DNA from: Caulobacter sp. S45
Lineage (GTDB): Bacteria > Pseudomonadota > Alphaproteobacteria > Caulobacterales > Caulobacteraceae
NCBI RefSeq assembly: GCF_009765965.1
Contig: NZ_LMUL01000014.1
Location: forward strand, 2,281,356 to 2,345,355
Reading direction: 5' to 3'
Length of the DNA stretch: 64,000 nucleotides
Shown here: positions 37,452-47,160 of the stretch, one piece after another
Layout of the letters: every line of letters begins with the position of its first letter
Position numbering within the stretch: position 1 is the stretch's first letter
The notes under the pieces: model-generated
What the model was told of the DNA's origin: nothing
The model's input: only the letters and a program-made list of their open reading frames with translations
The model's database searches: none
Program-made: the position numbers and the translations under genes

Positions 37452-37955
37452 CTATTTCTGCGTATCGCCCTGGGTGTTCTGGTTATCGAGCGTGTTCTGG
37501 CCATCCGGCGCGGGTGGCGTCCGCTCGATCAGGGTCTGCAGCTTCTGGTCCAGGTCGGCGTGCTGGCCCGGCGTGTAGACGCGATAGCGGATGTCCTTCG
37601 GCCCGGTCGAGGAGGTGATGTCCTGGACCGAGGCGAACACGTAGTGGCCCTGGTAGGAACCGGTGACGGCGGGCAGCTTGTGCATCAGCCGCCAACCCTC
37701 AAGGTGCATGGCGCAGGTCTCGAGGTTCTCGTCTCCGGGCGACACCAGCACCTTCTTCACCGGGGTCGTGGTGGAGAAGCTGTAGCAGACCTGGGCGTTG
37801 TCGGCGGTGGCCGCGCTGATGTTGTCGTGGCAGGCGGCGAGCGGCGCCAGGCACAGAGGCGCCACGACCGCCAGGACGCAGGTCAGCCGCCTCCGCGCAG
37901 GGGCGGCTGGGGACGTGCTGAGTACTCCTTCGGCCATGGTCATATCCAATATCAT
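37452..37955 (-). CDS. Putative lipoprotein of unknown function
   Basis: I do not recognise the family. The protein (167 residues, or 161 from the in-frame ATG at 37937) has a basic RRR stretch, a hydrophobic segment and a lipobox-like LAAC near residue 42, consistent with a lipid-anchored periplasmic protein. After that comes a domain with two more Cys (VCYSFS, ETCAMHLEGW) that might form a disulfide, and a Gln/Asn-rich tail. It lies 9 bases after fumC on the same strand, and 17 bases before the GST, so it is probably co-transcribed. Confidence 0.65.
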   Translation of the reverse strand: MILDMTMAEGVLSTSPAAPARRRLTCVLAVVAPLCLAPLAACHDNISAATADNAQVCYSFSTTTPVKKVLVSPGDENLETCAMHLEGWRLMHKLPAVTGSYQGHYVFASVQDITSSTGPKDIRYRVYTPGQHADLDQKLQTLIERTPPAPDGQNTLDNQNTQGDTQK

Positions 37956-37963
37956 GACCCCGA

Positions 37964-39355
37964 TCAGCCCGGAGAGATCATCTTCTCCGGGCGCACGATC
38001 TCGTCGAACTCCTGGTCGGTGACATAGCCGCCGCCAACCGCCTCCTGGCGCAGAGTGGTGCCGTTCTTGTGGGCGGTCTTGGCGATCTTGGCGGCGGCGT
38101 CGTAGCCGATCTTGGGGGCCAGCGCTGTGACCAGCATCAGGCTGCGCTCCAGGGCCGCCTTGATGTTGTCCTCGCGCGCCTCGATGCCGACGACCATGTG
38201 GTCGGTGAAGCTGACCGCCGCATCGGCCATCAGCCGCACCGATTGCAGGAAGGTGTAGGCCATCACCGGGTTGAACACGTTCAGCTCGAAATGGCCCGAA
38301 GCGCCGGCCATGGTCAGGGTGGTCTCGTTGCCGAACACCCGCGTGCAGACCATGGTCAGGGCCTCGGCCTGGGTCGGGTTGACCTTGCCGGGCATGATCG
38401 AGGAGCCGGGCTCGTTCTCGGGCAGTGACAGTTCGCCCAGGCCCGAGCGCGGGCCGGAGCCCAGGAAGCGGATGTCGTTGCCGATCTTGAACAGGGCGGC
38501 GGCGGCGGAATTGATCGCGCCGTGGCTGAACACCATGGCGTCATGGGCGGCCAGGGCCTCGAACTTGTTCGGTGCGGTGACGAAGGGCAGGCCGGTGATG
38601 GCGGCGACCTTCTCGGCCACCTTTTCCGCGAAGCCGACCGGGGCGTTCAGCCCGGTGCCGACGGCGGTGCCGCCCTGGGCCAGTTCATACAGGCCGGGCA
38701 GGGTGGATTCGATCCGCTTGACCGCATTGGCGACCTGGGTGGCGTAGCCGCTGAACTCCTGGCCCAGGGTGAGCGGGGTGGCGTCCTGGGTATGGGTGCG
38801 GCCGATCTTGATGATGTCCTTGAACTGCTCCTGCTTGGCGACCAGCGCCTGGTGCAAGTGCTTCAAGGCGGGGATCAGGTCTTGGGCCACGCCCTCGGCC
38901 GCCGCGATGTGCATGGCGGTCGGATAGGTGTCGTTGGACGACTGGCTCATATTGACGTGGTCGTTGGGGTGGACCGGCGTCTTGGAGCCCATCTCGCCGC
39001 CCAGCGCCTCGATCGCCCGGTTCGAGATCACCTCGTTGGCGTTCATGTTGGACTGGGTGCCGGAGCCGGTCTGCCAGACCACCAGGGGGAAGTGGTCGTT
39101 CAGCTTGCCGTCGATCACCTCCTGGGCCGCCTCGATCACCGCCTTGCCGATGGCGGGGTCGAGCTTGCCCAGCTCCATATTGGCCTCGGCGGCGGCGCGC
39201 TTGACCACACCCAGCGCCCGGATGACCGGGAGGGGCTGCTTCTCCCAGCCGATCTTGAAGTTGCCGAGCGAACGCTGGGACTGCGCGCCCCAGTAGCGGT
39301 CGGACGCGACCTCGATGGGGCCGAAGGTGTCGGTCTCGGTGCGCGTGGCGGCCAT
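37964..39355 (-). CDS. fumC: Class II fumarate hydratase FumC
   Basis: This TCA-cycle enzyme interconverts fumarate and L-malate without an iron-sulfur cluster. The signature [19 protein letters not shown] and the N-terminal [29 protein letters not shown] segments identify it as FumC rather than aspartase or argininosuccinate lyase. Length 463 is normal. I start it at ATG 39355, where the conserved N-terminus ([11 protein letters not shown]) begins; the upstream open frame is not conserved. It heads a minus-strand set with the putative lipoprotein, GST and DUF4169 gene. Confidence 0.95.
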   Translation of the reverse strand: MAATRTETDTFGPIEVASDRYWGAQSQRSLGNFKIGWEKQPLPVIRALGVVKRAAAEANMELGKLDPAIGKAVIEAAQEVIDGKLNDHFPLVVWQTGSGTQSNMNANEVISNRAIEALGGEMGSKTPVHPNDHVNMSQSSNDTYPTAMHIAAAEGVAQDLIPALKHLHQALVAKQEQFKDIIKIGRTHTQDATPLTLGQEFSGYATQVANAVKRIESTLPGLYELAQGGTAVGTGLNAPVGFAEKVAEKVAAITGLPFVTAPNKFEALAAHDAMVFSHGAINSAAAALFKIGNDIRFLGSGPRSGLGELSLPENEPGSSIMPGKVNPTQAEALTMVCTRVFGNETTLTMAGASGHFELNVFNPVMAYTFLQSVRLMADAAVSFTDHMVVGIEAREDNIKAALERSLMLVTALAPKIGYDAAAKIAKTAHKNGTTLRQEAVGGGYVTDQEFDEIVRPEKMISPG

Positions 39356-39504
39356 GCGTCGGCTCTCCTCGGATTTGTCGGGCGGCGGTTTAACACGGGC
39401 CCCTCCTCGATCAAGACGGGCGAGGATCGAGGCGCCTTGAACCAGCCGAGCGGAACAGTGGCTTGAGCCCCGCATTTCAGACCAGCGCCAAGGAAAAGTC
39501 CGTC

Positions 39505-40341
39505 ATGTCCGAGCCGATCACCCACCCCTATGTCGACGTCCAGGACGAACTGCCCGATCCCGGTGTCCAACTCGAAGCCACGCGAGATGGCGTTGCGGTG
39601 GTGATGCTGAACCGGCCGCAGCGGGGTAATGCGCTTGGTCGCACGGACATCGCGGCGCTTACCGAGGCTTTCACGACCCTCCAAGGCGCGGAGGGCGTGC
39701 GGATCGTCTTCCTGCGCGGTGCGGGCGATACCTTCTCCATGGGCGCCGACCCCGGCGAGATGCGCGCGACCCTGGACACCGTCGAGGAGGACATCCGCCT
39801 CTATGCGCTGGACGTGGCCCACATGCTTCAGGCCCTGCGCGCCATTCCGGCCTTGACCGTGGCCCTGGTGGACGGGTCGGCGACGAGCCTGGGCGCGGCC
39901 CTGGTCGCCGCCTGCGACATGGCGGCGGCGACGGAGCGGGCGGTGTTCGCCTTTCCCGACGTGCGCATGGGCCTGAGCCCCGGCCCGCTTGTCCCCTTCG
40001 TGGTGGAGGCTGTGGGTGCGCGGGCGGCGCGGCGGCTGTTCGCTTCCGGCGCGTCCATCGACGCCGTCGAAGCGCTGCGGATCGGCTTGATCGACCGGCT
40101 GGTCCCCGATGCGCGGGGGCTGGAGGGCGTGCTAGATGGGCTCGCGACCGACATCATGGCCAGCGCGCCGGTGGCCATGGACGAGGCCAAGCGCCTGGTC
40201 GCCCACGTCGTCGGTCAACCGATCGAGCGCCCGCTGATCGAAGAGACCGCCCGTCGCTTCGCCCGCCATGCCGTGGGGCCAGAGGCGCACGAAGGCCTGA
40301 ACGCCCTGATGTCAGGTGCGCGGCCGGTCTGGGCCGGCTGA
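39505..40341 (+). CDS. Enoyl-CoA hydratase/isomerase family protein
   Basis: The 278-residue protein is a crotonase-fold member with VVMLNRPQRGNALGRTDI (substrate loop), the oxyanion-hole glycine region FSMGADPGEM and a second one in SATSLGAALVAACDMAAA, FAFPDVRMGLSPG and a C-terminal helical part. The usual second catalytic Glu of hydratases is not obvious; PGPLV replaces it, so it may be an isomerase or a divergent member. Start at ATG 39505 has AAGGAAAAG upstream. It is divergent from fumC, which starts about 150 bases away. Confidence 0.85.
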   Translation: MSEPITHPYVDVQDELPDPGVQLEATRDGVAVVMLNRPQRGNALGRTDIAALTEAFTTLQGAEGVRIVFLRGAGDTFSMGADPGEMRATLDTVEEDIRLYALDVAHMLQALRAIPALTVALVDGSATSLGAALVAACDMAAATERAVFAFPDVRMGLSPGPLVPFVVEAVGARAARRLFASGASIDAVEALRIGLIDRLVPDARGLEGVLDGLATDIMASAPVAMDEAKRLVAHVVGQPIERPLIEETARRFARHAVGPEAHEGLNALMSGARPVWAG

Positions 40342-40353
40342 TCGCAAACGCGC

Positions 40354-40791
40354 CTAGGTCCTGGGACCGAGGCCATTGCCCGGCCGGGCGGCGCAACCGG
40401 CCAGGATGCGGTCGCCCACCGATACCTTGGCGGTCAGCGGATAGGTCATGCCGGTCGCCTCGTCGCGGCAGGCCTTGACCTCCGCCGTCAGCGTCAGGGC
40501 TGCGCCTGCAGCGGTCTTGCCGCCCCACTGCGCAATTTTTCCCTTGCCGGAGAAGGCGCTTATCGGGGCCGACAGGCTGACACCGGCGTCTGTCTCGATG
40601 TGGAGCTGGCCGGGGCGCACCTGGGCGGACCAAAGGGGTGCTTCGCCGCCGGCGTTGAGCGCGCCGGTCGCGCCCAGCGGTCCGACCAGGGCGGCGGGAA
40701 GCTTCGGGCGATGGGCGTCGTGACGCCCGCAGGCGCAGACGGTGGCGAGCGCCATCGCCACGGCCAGGGATCGGTAGATCGGAAAAGTCAT
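40354..40791 (-). CDS. COG3650-like secreted/lipid-anchored protein
   Basis: The 145-residue protein starts MTFPIYRSLAVAMALATVCACGRHD, a signal sequence with a lipobox-like Cys near residue 23, so it is probably an envelope lipoprotein. The rest resembles COG3650 proteins: a GEAPLWSAQV block and the C-terminal ACRDEATGMTYPLTAKVSVGDRILAGCA with two Cys flanking a MTYP motif. The cellular role of that family is not known to me. Start is at 40791, preceded by GGGTGG; the 40917 upstream extension is not needed. Convergent with the hydratase gene. Confidence 0.75.
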   Translation of the reverse strand: MTFPIYRSLAVAMALATVCACGRHDAHRPKLPAALVGPLGATGALNAGGEAPLWSAQVRPGQLHIETDAGVSLSAPISAFSGKGKIAQWGGKTAAGAALTLTAEVKACRDEATGMTYPLTAKVSVGDRILAGCAARPGNGLGPRT

Positions 40792-40972
40792 TCCACCCTT
40801 TCGTTCAATCGGCGCCGCGCCGACGACGCAGGGACCGTGCATAAACCGTTGAAGCGGCGAATCGGTCCGATCTCTTGGCATAGCCGAATGGCGCAATGCA
40901 CGCTCCGGCGCTGACACCGACGTCGCGGACGCCTATCCTGTGCGCAAGCCCGCGAGCCCTGAGAGAACCGGA

Positions 40973-41962
40973 ATGGACGCCACCCCAGCCGCCGAATACG
41001 ACGCCGCCCGCTTCAAGCGGGCCGGACGCGGGCGCATCTACGACAGCATCATCGACACCATCGGCGATACGCCGCTGATCCGCCTGCCGCGGCTGATGGC
41101 CGAGATTCGTCCGAAGGGCGAGGTGCTGGCTAAGCTCGAATTCTTCAATCCGATCAGCAGCGTCAAGGACCGGATCGGCGCCGCCATGATCGAGGCGCTG
41201 GAGGCCAAGGGCCTGCTGAACTCCGGCTCGACCATCATCGAGCCCACCTCCGGCAACACCGGCATCGCCCTGGCCTTTGTGGCGGCGGCCAAGGGCTATC
41301 ACCTGATTTTGGTCATGCCGGAAAGCATGTCGGTGGAGCGGCGCAAGATGCTGGCCCTGCTGGGCGCGCGGGTCGAGCTGACCCCGGCCGAGAAGGGTAT
41401 GCGCGGGGCGATGGCGCGGGTGCAGGAGCTGATGGATGAAATCCCCGGCGCGGTGATGCCGCAACAGTTCGAGAACCACGCCAACCCGCTGGTGCATCGG
41501 GTCTCCACGGCGGAAGAGATCTGGAACGACACCCAGGGCCAGGTGGCGGCGGTGGTCTCCGGCGTCGGCACCGGCGGCACCATCACCGGCGTCGGCCAGG
41601 TGCTCAAGGCCAAGAACCCGGCGGTGAAGATGATCGCGGTGGAGCCCGACACCTCCGCCGTCCTGTCCGGTGGCCAGCCGGGGCTGCACAAGATCCAGGG
41701 CATCGGCGCGGGCTTCGTGCCGGCGGTGCTGGACCGCACCATCATCGACGAGGTGATCACCGTCTCCAGCGCCGACGCCTTCGACTGGGCGCGTCGGGCG
41801 GCGCGGACCGAGGGCGTGCCCGTGGGCATCTCGTCGGGCGCAGCCCTGCTGGCGGCGTTCGAGGTGGCCTCGCGCGACGAATTCGCCGGCAAGCAGGTGG
41901 TGGCGATCATCCCCAGCTTCGCCGAGCGCTATCTCTCCACCGCCCTGTTCGAAGGGCTGTAG
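40973..41962 (+). CDS. cysK: Cysteine synthase A (O-acetylserine sulfhydrylase)
   Basis: This PLP enzyme makes L-cysteine from O-acetylserine and sulfide. The PLP lysine is in SSVKDRIGAAM (Lys65), TSGNTGIALAF and GVGTGGTITGVGQVL are the cofactor-binding loops. It is 329 residues long, with an N-terminal extension of about 20 residues before IYDSIIDTIGDTPLIRL, so the start is ATG 40973. It stands alone, 21 bases before the vsr gene, with which it may share a transcript. No upstream riboswitch is apparent. Confidence 0.94.
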   Translation: MDATPAAEYDAARFKRAGRGRIYDSIIDTIGDTPLIRLPRLMAEIRPKGEVLAKLEFFNPISSVKDRIGAAMIEALEAKGLLNSGSTIIEPTSGNTGIALAFVAAAKGYHLILVMPESMSVERRKMLALLGARVELTPAEKGMRGAMARVQELMDEIPGAVMPQQFENHANPLVHRVSTAEEIWNDTQGQVAAVVSGVGTGGTITGVGQVLKAKNPAVKMIAVEPDTSAVLSGGQPGLHKIQGIGAGFVPAVLDRTIIDEVITVSSADAFDWARRAARTEGVPVGISSGAALLAAFEVASRDEFAGKQVVAIIPSFAERYLSTALFEGL

Positions 41963-41983
41963 GCGCGAATTAGGTCAAGAGCC

Positions 41984-42424
41984 TTGGGCGCCGATGTCTT
42001 CACCCCCGAGCAGCGTTCCGCAGTCATGCGGGCGGTGCCGGGCAAGGACACCTCCGCCGAGCTGAAGCTACGGCGCCTGCTCACCCGGATGGGCCTGCGC
42101 TACCGCCTGCACCGGCGCGACCTGCCGGGCTCGCCGGACGTGGCCTTCATCGGACGCAAGACGGCGGTGTTCGTGCACGGCTGTTTCTGGCACGGGCACG
42201 ACTGCCGGCGCGGCGCGCGCACCCCCAAGACCAATGCCGACTACTGGATCGCCAAGGTCGCCCGCAACCGAGCGCGAGACGCTGCAGCGGAGACGGCTCT
42301 GGCTACGATCGGCTGGCGTGCGGAGGTGGTTTGGGAGTGCGAACTGAAGGACGAGGCGGCGCTGGAGGCGCGCCTGCGTCTGCAGCTCGGGCCGGCGGGC
42401 GCCCCGAATTCGTCTGGGGTCTGA
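41984..42424 (+). CDS. vsr: Very short patch repair endonuclease Vsr
   Basis: Vsr nicks DNA at T:G mismatches produced by deamination of 5-methylcytosine. The 146-residue product shows DVFTPEQRSAVMRAVPGKDT, LPGSPDVAFIGRKTAVFVHGCFWHGHDC (catalytic Asp and zinc-binding Cys/His) and PKTNADYWIAK, all family marks. Start is TTG 41984. It is normally encoded next to a Dcm-like cytosine methyltransferase, but here its neighbours are cysK and cytochrome oxidase genes, so it is an orphan within this window. Confidence 0.93.
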   Translation: MGADVFTPEQRSAVMRAVPGKDTSAELKLRRLLTRMGLRYRLHRRDLPGSPDVAFIGRKTAVFVHGCFWHGHDCRRGARTPKTNADYWIAKVARNRARDAAAETALATIGWRAEVVWECELKDEAALEARLRLQLGPAGAPNSSGV

Positions 42425-42566
42425 TCCATGGGACGCAATCTCCCGCCAATCCCTTGGCAACCCAGACTGGAGGGGCTATGGGCTGCGTCTCGACAACCGG
42501 CGCCAAGCTCCCATTTCCGCGTCCAGCACGGGGCTGCGCCGGGCGCATTAGCGGAGCATATGGGCT

Positions 42567-43586
42567 GTGATAGATAAGTCAGCGGCGGGACGGACGAGCG
42601 GGCGGAAGAGCGCCCTGGGCGCCGCCACGTGCGCCCTCATGTTCGGGGCCGCAGCCCTAATGTCGACCGCGGCGCGCGCCGAGGAGCTGATGGGTCAGCC
42701 CACTCCCGGCGGCTGGGGCTTCCAGCCCTCCGGCGACGCGATCAAGCGCTCGGTGGTGTTCTTCCACAACGACATCCTGATGCCGATCATCACCGTGATC
42801 TGCCTGCTGGTGGCCGGCCTGATCCTCTACATCGCCATCCGCTTCAACAAGCGCGCCAACCCGGTTCCGGCCCGGTTCACCCACAACACCCAGATCGAGG
42901 TGATCTGGACCGTGGCCCCGGTGCTGATCCTGATGTTCATCGCCATCTTCTCGTTCCGGCTGCTCTACGCCTACCACGACATGCCCAAGCCCGACCTGAC
43001 GGTGAAGGCGACCGGCAACCAGTGGTACTGGAACTACACCTACCCGGACCATGGCGCCCTGGCCTTCGATTCGCTGATCCTGCCCGAGGAGAAGGCTAAG
43101 GCGGCTGGCAAGCCCTATCGCCTGGGCGTGGACAATCCGCTGGTGGTGCCGGTGGGCAAGACGGTGCGGGTGCTGGTCACCGGCGCCGACGTGATCCACG
43201 ACTTCGCCATGCCCGCCTTCGGCCTGAAGACCGACGCGGTCCCCGGTCGGGTCAACGAGACCTGGTTCAAGGCCGACAAGCCCGGCATCTATTACGGCCA
43301 GTGCTCGGAGCTGTGCGGCGTGGACCACGCCTTCATGCCGATCGAGATCGACGTGGTGACCCCCGACCAGTTCAACACCTGGGTGGTGGCCAAGGGCGGT
43401 AAGCTGCCTGGCGCCAAGGCCGCGGCTCCCGCGGCTCCGGCCGCCACCGCGCCCGCAGGCGGCGCCCCGGCCAACCCGGCGCCCGCCGCGCCGGCGGCCA
43501 AGCCCGCCCAGACCGCTGTCACGAACACCGCCAAGACCACTACCGCCAAGATTGGCCATGCGGCGCTCGCCGCCAAGGCCGCCTGA
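42567..43586 (+). CDS. ctaC: Cytochrome c oxidase subunit II (CtaC/CoxB)
   Basis: Subunit II carries the CuA centre that takes electrons from cytochrome c, on the periplasmic side. A signal peptide ending near ARA|EE is followed by two membrane helices (about 70-90 and 110-130), then the cupredoxin domain with QWYWNYTY and the CuA set CSELCGVDHAFM. The C-terminus has about 60 extra Ala/Pro/Lys-rich residues. GTG 42567 is the only sensible start. It is the first gene of a cox operon; ctaD follows 57 bases later. Confidence 0.96.
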   Translation: MIDKSAAGRTSGRKSALGAATCALMFGAAALMSTAARAEELMGQPTPGGWGFQPSGDAIKRSVVFFHNDILMPIITVICLLVAGLILYIAIRFNKRANPVPARFTHNTQIEVIWTVAPVLILMFIAIFSFRLLYAYHDMPKPDLTVKATGNQWYWNYTYPDHGALAFDSLILPEEKAKAAGKPYRLGVDNPLVVPVGKTVRVLVTGADVIHDFAMPAFGLKTDAVPGRVNETWFKADKPGIYYGQCSELCGVDHAFMPIEIDVVTPDQFNTWVVAKGGKLPGAKAAAPAAPAATAPAGGAPANPAPAAPAAKPAQTAVTNTAKTTTAKIGHAALAAKAA

Positions 43587-43643
43587 GGCCGAGGGGATTG
43601 AATTGACGACCTTTCTTATAATCAGAGCAGAGGCTTAGACCCC

Positions 43644-45308
43644 ATGGCGACCTCGGCCGACGCCCACGCGCACGACGCGCATGAGCATCACGATCATAAG
43701 CCGCCCTTCTTCGTTCGGTGGTTCTTCTCCACCAACCACAAGGACATCGGCATCCTCTACATCCTGTTCGCCATCATGGCGGGCTTGGTGGGCGGCGCGC
43801 TTTCGGGCCTGATCCGCTGGGAGCTGGCGGAGCCCGGCATCCAGATCTTCCAGCCGCACTCCTGGCTGGCCAAGATCGGCATCATCGAGGCCTCCAAGCA
43901 CGGCTACAACGTGGTGGTCACCGCCCACGCCCTGATCATGATCTTCTTCATGGTCATGCCGGCGATGATCGGCGGCTTCGGCAACTTCTTCGTGCCGATC
44001 ATGATCGGGGCGCCGGACATGGCCTTCCCGCGCATGAACAACATCTCGTTCTGGCTGCTGGTCGCCTCCTTCGCGGTGCTGTGCACCTCGCTGATGGTGG
44101 ACGGCGGGCCGGGCAAGGGCTTCGGCGGCGGCTGGACCATGTATCCGCCCCTGTCGACCATCGGCCACACCGGACCGGCCTTCGACCTGGCCATCCTGTC
44201 GCTGCACTTGGCCGGCGCCAGCTCGATCCTGGGCGCCATCAACTTCATCACCACCATCTTCAACATGCGTGCGCCGGGCATGACCCTGCACCGCATGCCG
44301 TTGTTCGTCTGGTCGGTGCTGGTGACGGTGTTCCTGCTGCTGCTGTCGCTGCCGGTCCTGGCCGGCGCCATCACCATGCTGCTGACCGACCGCAACTTCG
44401 GCACCAGCTTCTTCAACCCGGCGGGCGGCGGCGACCCGGTGATGTTCCAGCACCTGTTCTGGTTCTTCGGCCACCCGGAGGTGTACATCCTGATCCTGCC
44501 GGGCTTCGGCATGATCAGCCACATCGTGGCGACCTTCTCCAAGAAGCCGGTGTTCGGCTATCTGGCCATGGCCTACGCCATGGTGGCGATCGGCTTCGTC
44601 GGCTTCGTGGTGTGGGCTCACCACATGTTCACCACCGGCCTGAACGTGAACCTGCAGGCCTACTTCTCGGCCGCCACCATGATCATCGCGGTGCCCACGG
44701 GCATCAAGATCTTCTCGTGGATCGCCACGATGTGGGGCGGGTCGATCGACTTCAAGACGCCCATGCTGTTCGCCATCGGCTTCATCTTCCTGTTCACCGT
44801 CGGCGGCGTCACCGGGGTGGTGCTGTCCAACGCCGGCGTCGACTACAGCTTCCAGGACACCTATTACGTCGTGGCCCACTTCCACTACGTGCTGAGTCTG
44901 GGCGCGGTGTTCGCCATCTTCGCCGGCTTCTACTACTGGTTCGAGAAGATGTGGGGCGTGAAGTACAACGAGATCCTCGGCGCGGCCCACTTCTGGCTGA
45001 TGTTCGTGGGCGTGAACGTGATCTTCTTCCCCATGCACTTCCTGGGGATGCAGGGCATGCCGCGCCGCTACGTCGACTATCCCGACGCGTTCGCCTTCTG
45101 GAACCGCATCTCCACCGACGGCTACATGATCGCGGCGCTTGGCGTGGTGGTGTTCCTGGTGATGCTGGTCGAGGCTGCGGTTCGTCGCCGCAAGGCCGAG
45201 GCCAATCCCTGGGGCGAAGGCGCCACGACGCTGGAGTGGACCCTGTCCTCGCCCCCGCCGTACCACCAGTTCAACGACCTGCCGCACATCGAGGCGGAGG
45301 GTCACTGA
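43644..45308 (+). CDS. ctaD: Cytochrome c oxidase subunit I (CtaD/CoxA), aa3 type
   Basis: Subunit I holds haem a, haem a3 and CuB, and pumps protons across the inner membrane. Twelve hydrophobic segments are apparent. [16 protein letters not shown] (CuB His and the Tyr-crosslinked pair), [12 protein letters not shown] (haem ligands) and [23 protein letters not shown] identify it. Length 554. The N-terminal tail is unusually His-rich ([12 protein letters not shown]). A perfect terminator-like hairpin lies 60 bases after the stop. Confidence 0.97.
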   Translation: MATSADAHAHDAHEHHDHKPPFFVRWFFSTNHKDIGILYILFAIMAGLVGGALSGLIRWELAEPGIQIFQPHSWLAKIGIIEASKHGYNVVVTAHALIMIFFMVMPAMIGGFGNFFVPIMIGAPDMAFPRMNNISFWLLVASFAVLCTSLMVDGGPGKGFGGGWTMYPPLSTIGHTGPAFDLAILSLHLAGASSILGAINFITTIFNMRAPGMTLHRMPLFVWSVLVTVFLLLLSLPVLAGAITMLLTDRNFGTSFFNPAGGGDPVMFQHLFWFFGHPEVYILILPGFGMISHIVATFSKKPVFGYLAMAYAMVAIGFVGFVVWAHHMFTTGLNVNLQAYFSAATMIIAVPTGIKIFSWIATMWGGSIDFKTPMLFAIGFIFLFTVGGVTGVVLSNAGVDYSFQDTYYVVAHFHYVLSLGAVFAIFAGFYYWFEKMWGVKYNEILGAAHFWLMFVGVNVIFFPMHFLGMQGMPRRYVDYPDAFAFWNRISTDGYMIAALGVVVFLVMLVEAAVRRRKAEANPWGEGATTLEWTLSSPPPYHQFNDLPHIEAEGH

Positions 45309-45368
45309 ACCCCGAACCGTCCGGTTCTCTCCCGACTAGGGCTTGAACCGGACACCGATTGAGCGTTT

Positions 45369-45423
45369 GAAGGCGCGGCGGCCTCCCGTTTCCGGGACCG
45401 GCTCCGCGCCTTCTTCGTTTTTG
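45369..45423 (+). terminator. Intrinsic terminator after ctaD
   Basis: A perfect 10-bp stem GAAGGCGCGG (45369-45378) and CCGCGCCTTC (45404-45413) encloses a smaller CCCG/CGGG hairpin, and is followed by TTCGTTTTT. It sits between ctaD and ctaB, so most transcripts of the catalytic subunits probably end here, while the assembly genes are read-through or use another promoter. Confidence 0.8.
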
Positions 45424-45437
45424 CGCCGAGGATCTTG

Positions 45438-46409
45438 ATGACCCAAGCCATGGCGACCTCGTCCGCCGCGACCGCCCAGCCGGCGCGCTCGGCGGACTAC
45501 CTCGCCCTGCTGAAGCCCCGGGTGATGTCGCTGGTGGTGTTTACCGCCCTGACCGGACTGGTGTGCGCCGACACGCCGATGAACCCGGTGATGGCCATCA
45601 TCGCGGTGGTCTGCATCGCGGTGGGCGCCGGCGCGTCCGGTGCGCTGAACATGGCCTACGACTCCGACATCGACGCCCTGATGCGCCGTACGCGGGGCCG
45701 GCCGGTGCCGCAGGGGCGCATCTCGCGCGCGGACGCGGCCGGTTTCGGCGTGGTGCTGAGCCTGTTCTCGGTGATGCTGATGGGCCTAGCGGTGAACTGG
45801 CTGGCCGCAAGCCTGCTGGCCTTCACCATTGTCTTCTACGCGGTAGTCTACACCATGTGGCTGAAGCGCTCGACGCCGCAGAACATAGTCATCGGCGGCG
45901 CGGCCGGCGCCTTGCCGCCGGTGGTGGGTTGGGCGGCGGCGACAGGGCATGTTCCCCTGAACGCGCTGCTGCTGTTCGCCATCATCTTCGTCTGGACGCC
46001 GCCGCACTTCTGGGCGCTGTCGCTCTACACCACCACCGATTACGCCAAGGCGGGCGTGCCGATGATGCCGGTGGTCAAGGGCGCCAAGTCCACCCGCCGC
46101 CAGATCTTCGCCTATTCGCTGCTGCTGGCCCCGCTGGGCGTAGCCCCGGTGTTCACCGGGTTGGGCGGTCCGCTCTACGCCGCCGTCTCCATCGGCGGCG
46201 GGGCGCTGTTCCTGCTGCTCGCTACCCGCGTCCTGCTCAGCCAGGCCGGCGAGGCGGGGGCGGAAGGCCCTGACGGCCTGTACGCCATCAAGCCCGGCGC
46301 CAAGGCGGCCCGCGACCTGTTCGCCGTTTCGATCCTCTATCTGTTCGCCCTGTTCGCCGCCCTGCTGGTCGAGCACGGCCTCAGCCCGCTGATCTCGCAC
46401 GGCCTGTAG
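45438..46409 (+). CDS. ctaB: Protohaem IX farnesyltransferase (haem O synthase, CtaB)
   Basis: This polytopic inner-membrane enzyme adds a farnesyl group to haem b to form haem O, the precursor of haem A in the oxidase. Visible are [35 protein letters not shown] (the metal/pyrophosphate site, DxxxD) and [13 protein letters not shown]. Length 323. The ATG at 45438 is preceded by an in-frame TTG at 45435. It starts 15 bases after the terminator end and is followed directly by the small coxF-like gene. Confidence 0.95.
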   Translation: MTQAMATSSAATAQPARSADYLALLKPRVMSLVVFTALTGLVCADTPMNPVMAIIAVVCIAVGAGASGALNMAYDSDIDALMRRTRGRPVPQGRISRADAAGFGVVLSLFSVMLMGLAVNWLAASLLAFTIVFYAVVYTMWLKRSTPQNIVIGGAAGALPPVVGWAAATGHVPLNALLLFAIIFVWTPPHFWALSLYTTTDYAKAGVPMMPVVKGAKSTRRQIFAYSLLLAPLGVAPVFTGLGGPLYAAVSIGGGALFLLLATRVLLSQAGEAGAEGPDGLYAIKPGAKAARDLFAVSILYLFALFAALLVEHGLSPLISHGL

Positions 46410-46601
46410 ATGCACGATCCGACCCTCGACGTCCCCCCACCCACCGGCCCCCGCCAGGACCCGTTCCGCGAAGGCGCCGCCGCAGCGCGCGCCCGGCGGA
46501 TGCGCAGCCTGGGCATAGCGCTGGCCCTGGTCGCCTTCGTGGTGGTGGTGTTCATCGTCAGCATCATCAAGCTCGCGGCCGCCTCGCATGTCCCCGGCTG
46601 A
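46410..46601 (+). CDS. CoxF-like single-pass membrane protein
   Basis: This 63-residue protein has a Pro-rich/basic N-terminal half and one membrane helix (LGIALALVAFVVVVFIVSIIKLAA, about 33-57). Its position between ctaB and ctaG, immediately after the ctaB stop, matches the CoxF gene seen in alphaproteobacterial cox operons, where it is an assembly or stability factor. The identification rests on position and layout. Its end overlaps the ctaG start by 14 bases. Confidence 0.75.
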   Translation: MHDPTLDVPPPTGPRQDPFREGAAAARARRMRSLGIALALVAFVVVVFIVSIIKLAAASHVPG

Positions 46602-47160
46602 GCCCCCGCGTTCGCCTCGGCGCAAGGGCCATGGCCTGATCGCCGGGATCTGCGGGGTTGCGGTGGTGGGCATGGTGGGGATGGCCTATGCGGCGGTGCC
46701 CTTCTACCGGGCCTTCTGCCAGGCCACCGGCTTCGACGGCACCGCGCGGCGGGTCGAGCGCGCGCCCAAGCTGGTGATCGACCGCAAGATCACCGTGCGC
46801 TTCGACGCCAACGTGCGCGGGCTGCCGTGGAAATTCACCGCCGACCAGGCGGCCCAGACCATCAAGCTGGGCGCGGCGGGCATGGCCTTCTTCACCGTCA
46901 AGAACACCGGCGACAAGCCGCTGACCGGCCGAGCCGCCTACAACGTGCTGCCCGAATCGGCCGGTCCCTACTTCCTGAAGACCCAGTGCTTCTGCTTCAG
47001 CGACCAGACCATCCAGCCGGGCCAGACCGAGCGCTTCCCGGTGATCTATTACGTCGAGCCCAAGTTCGCGACCGACGTCAACACGCGCACCTTCCAGGAG
47101 GTGACGCTGAGCTACACCTTCTTTCCCGCCCCCGATGTGAAGCCGGCGAAAGCAGGCTGA
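46588..47160 (+). CDS. ctaG: Cytochrome c oxidase assembly protein CtaG (Cox11 type)
   Basis: This copper chaperone inserts CuB into subunit I. An N-terminal membrane anchor (about 17-37, GLIAGICGVAVVGMVGM) is followed by a periplasmic Ig-like domain with PWKFTADQ and the copper-binding TQCFCFSDQTI (CFCF) motif, and SYTFF near the end. The 190-residue length and operon position fit. It starts within the coxF-like gene, so translation is coupled. Confidence 0.95.
   Translation: MSPAEPPRSPRRKGHGLIAGICGVAVVGMVGMAYAAVPFYRAFCQATGFDGTARRVERAPKLVIDRKITVRFDANVRGLPWKFTADQAAQTIKLGAAGMAFFTVKNTGDKPLTGRAAYNVLPESAGPYFLKTQCFCFSDQTIQPGQTERFPVIYYVEPKFATDVNTRTFQEVTLSYTFFPAPDVKPAKAG

Noticed and set aside
42425-42566. 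Possible riboswitch upstream of ctaC
   Set aside because: Only short scattered complementary segments; no known aptamer pattern recognised.
43635-45305. A 556-codon open frame on the minus strand across ctaD
   Set aside because: It is antisense to subunit I and rich in His/Asp/Glu/Gly from the complement of a GC-rich gene; ctaD itself is certain.
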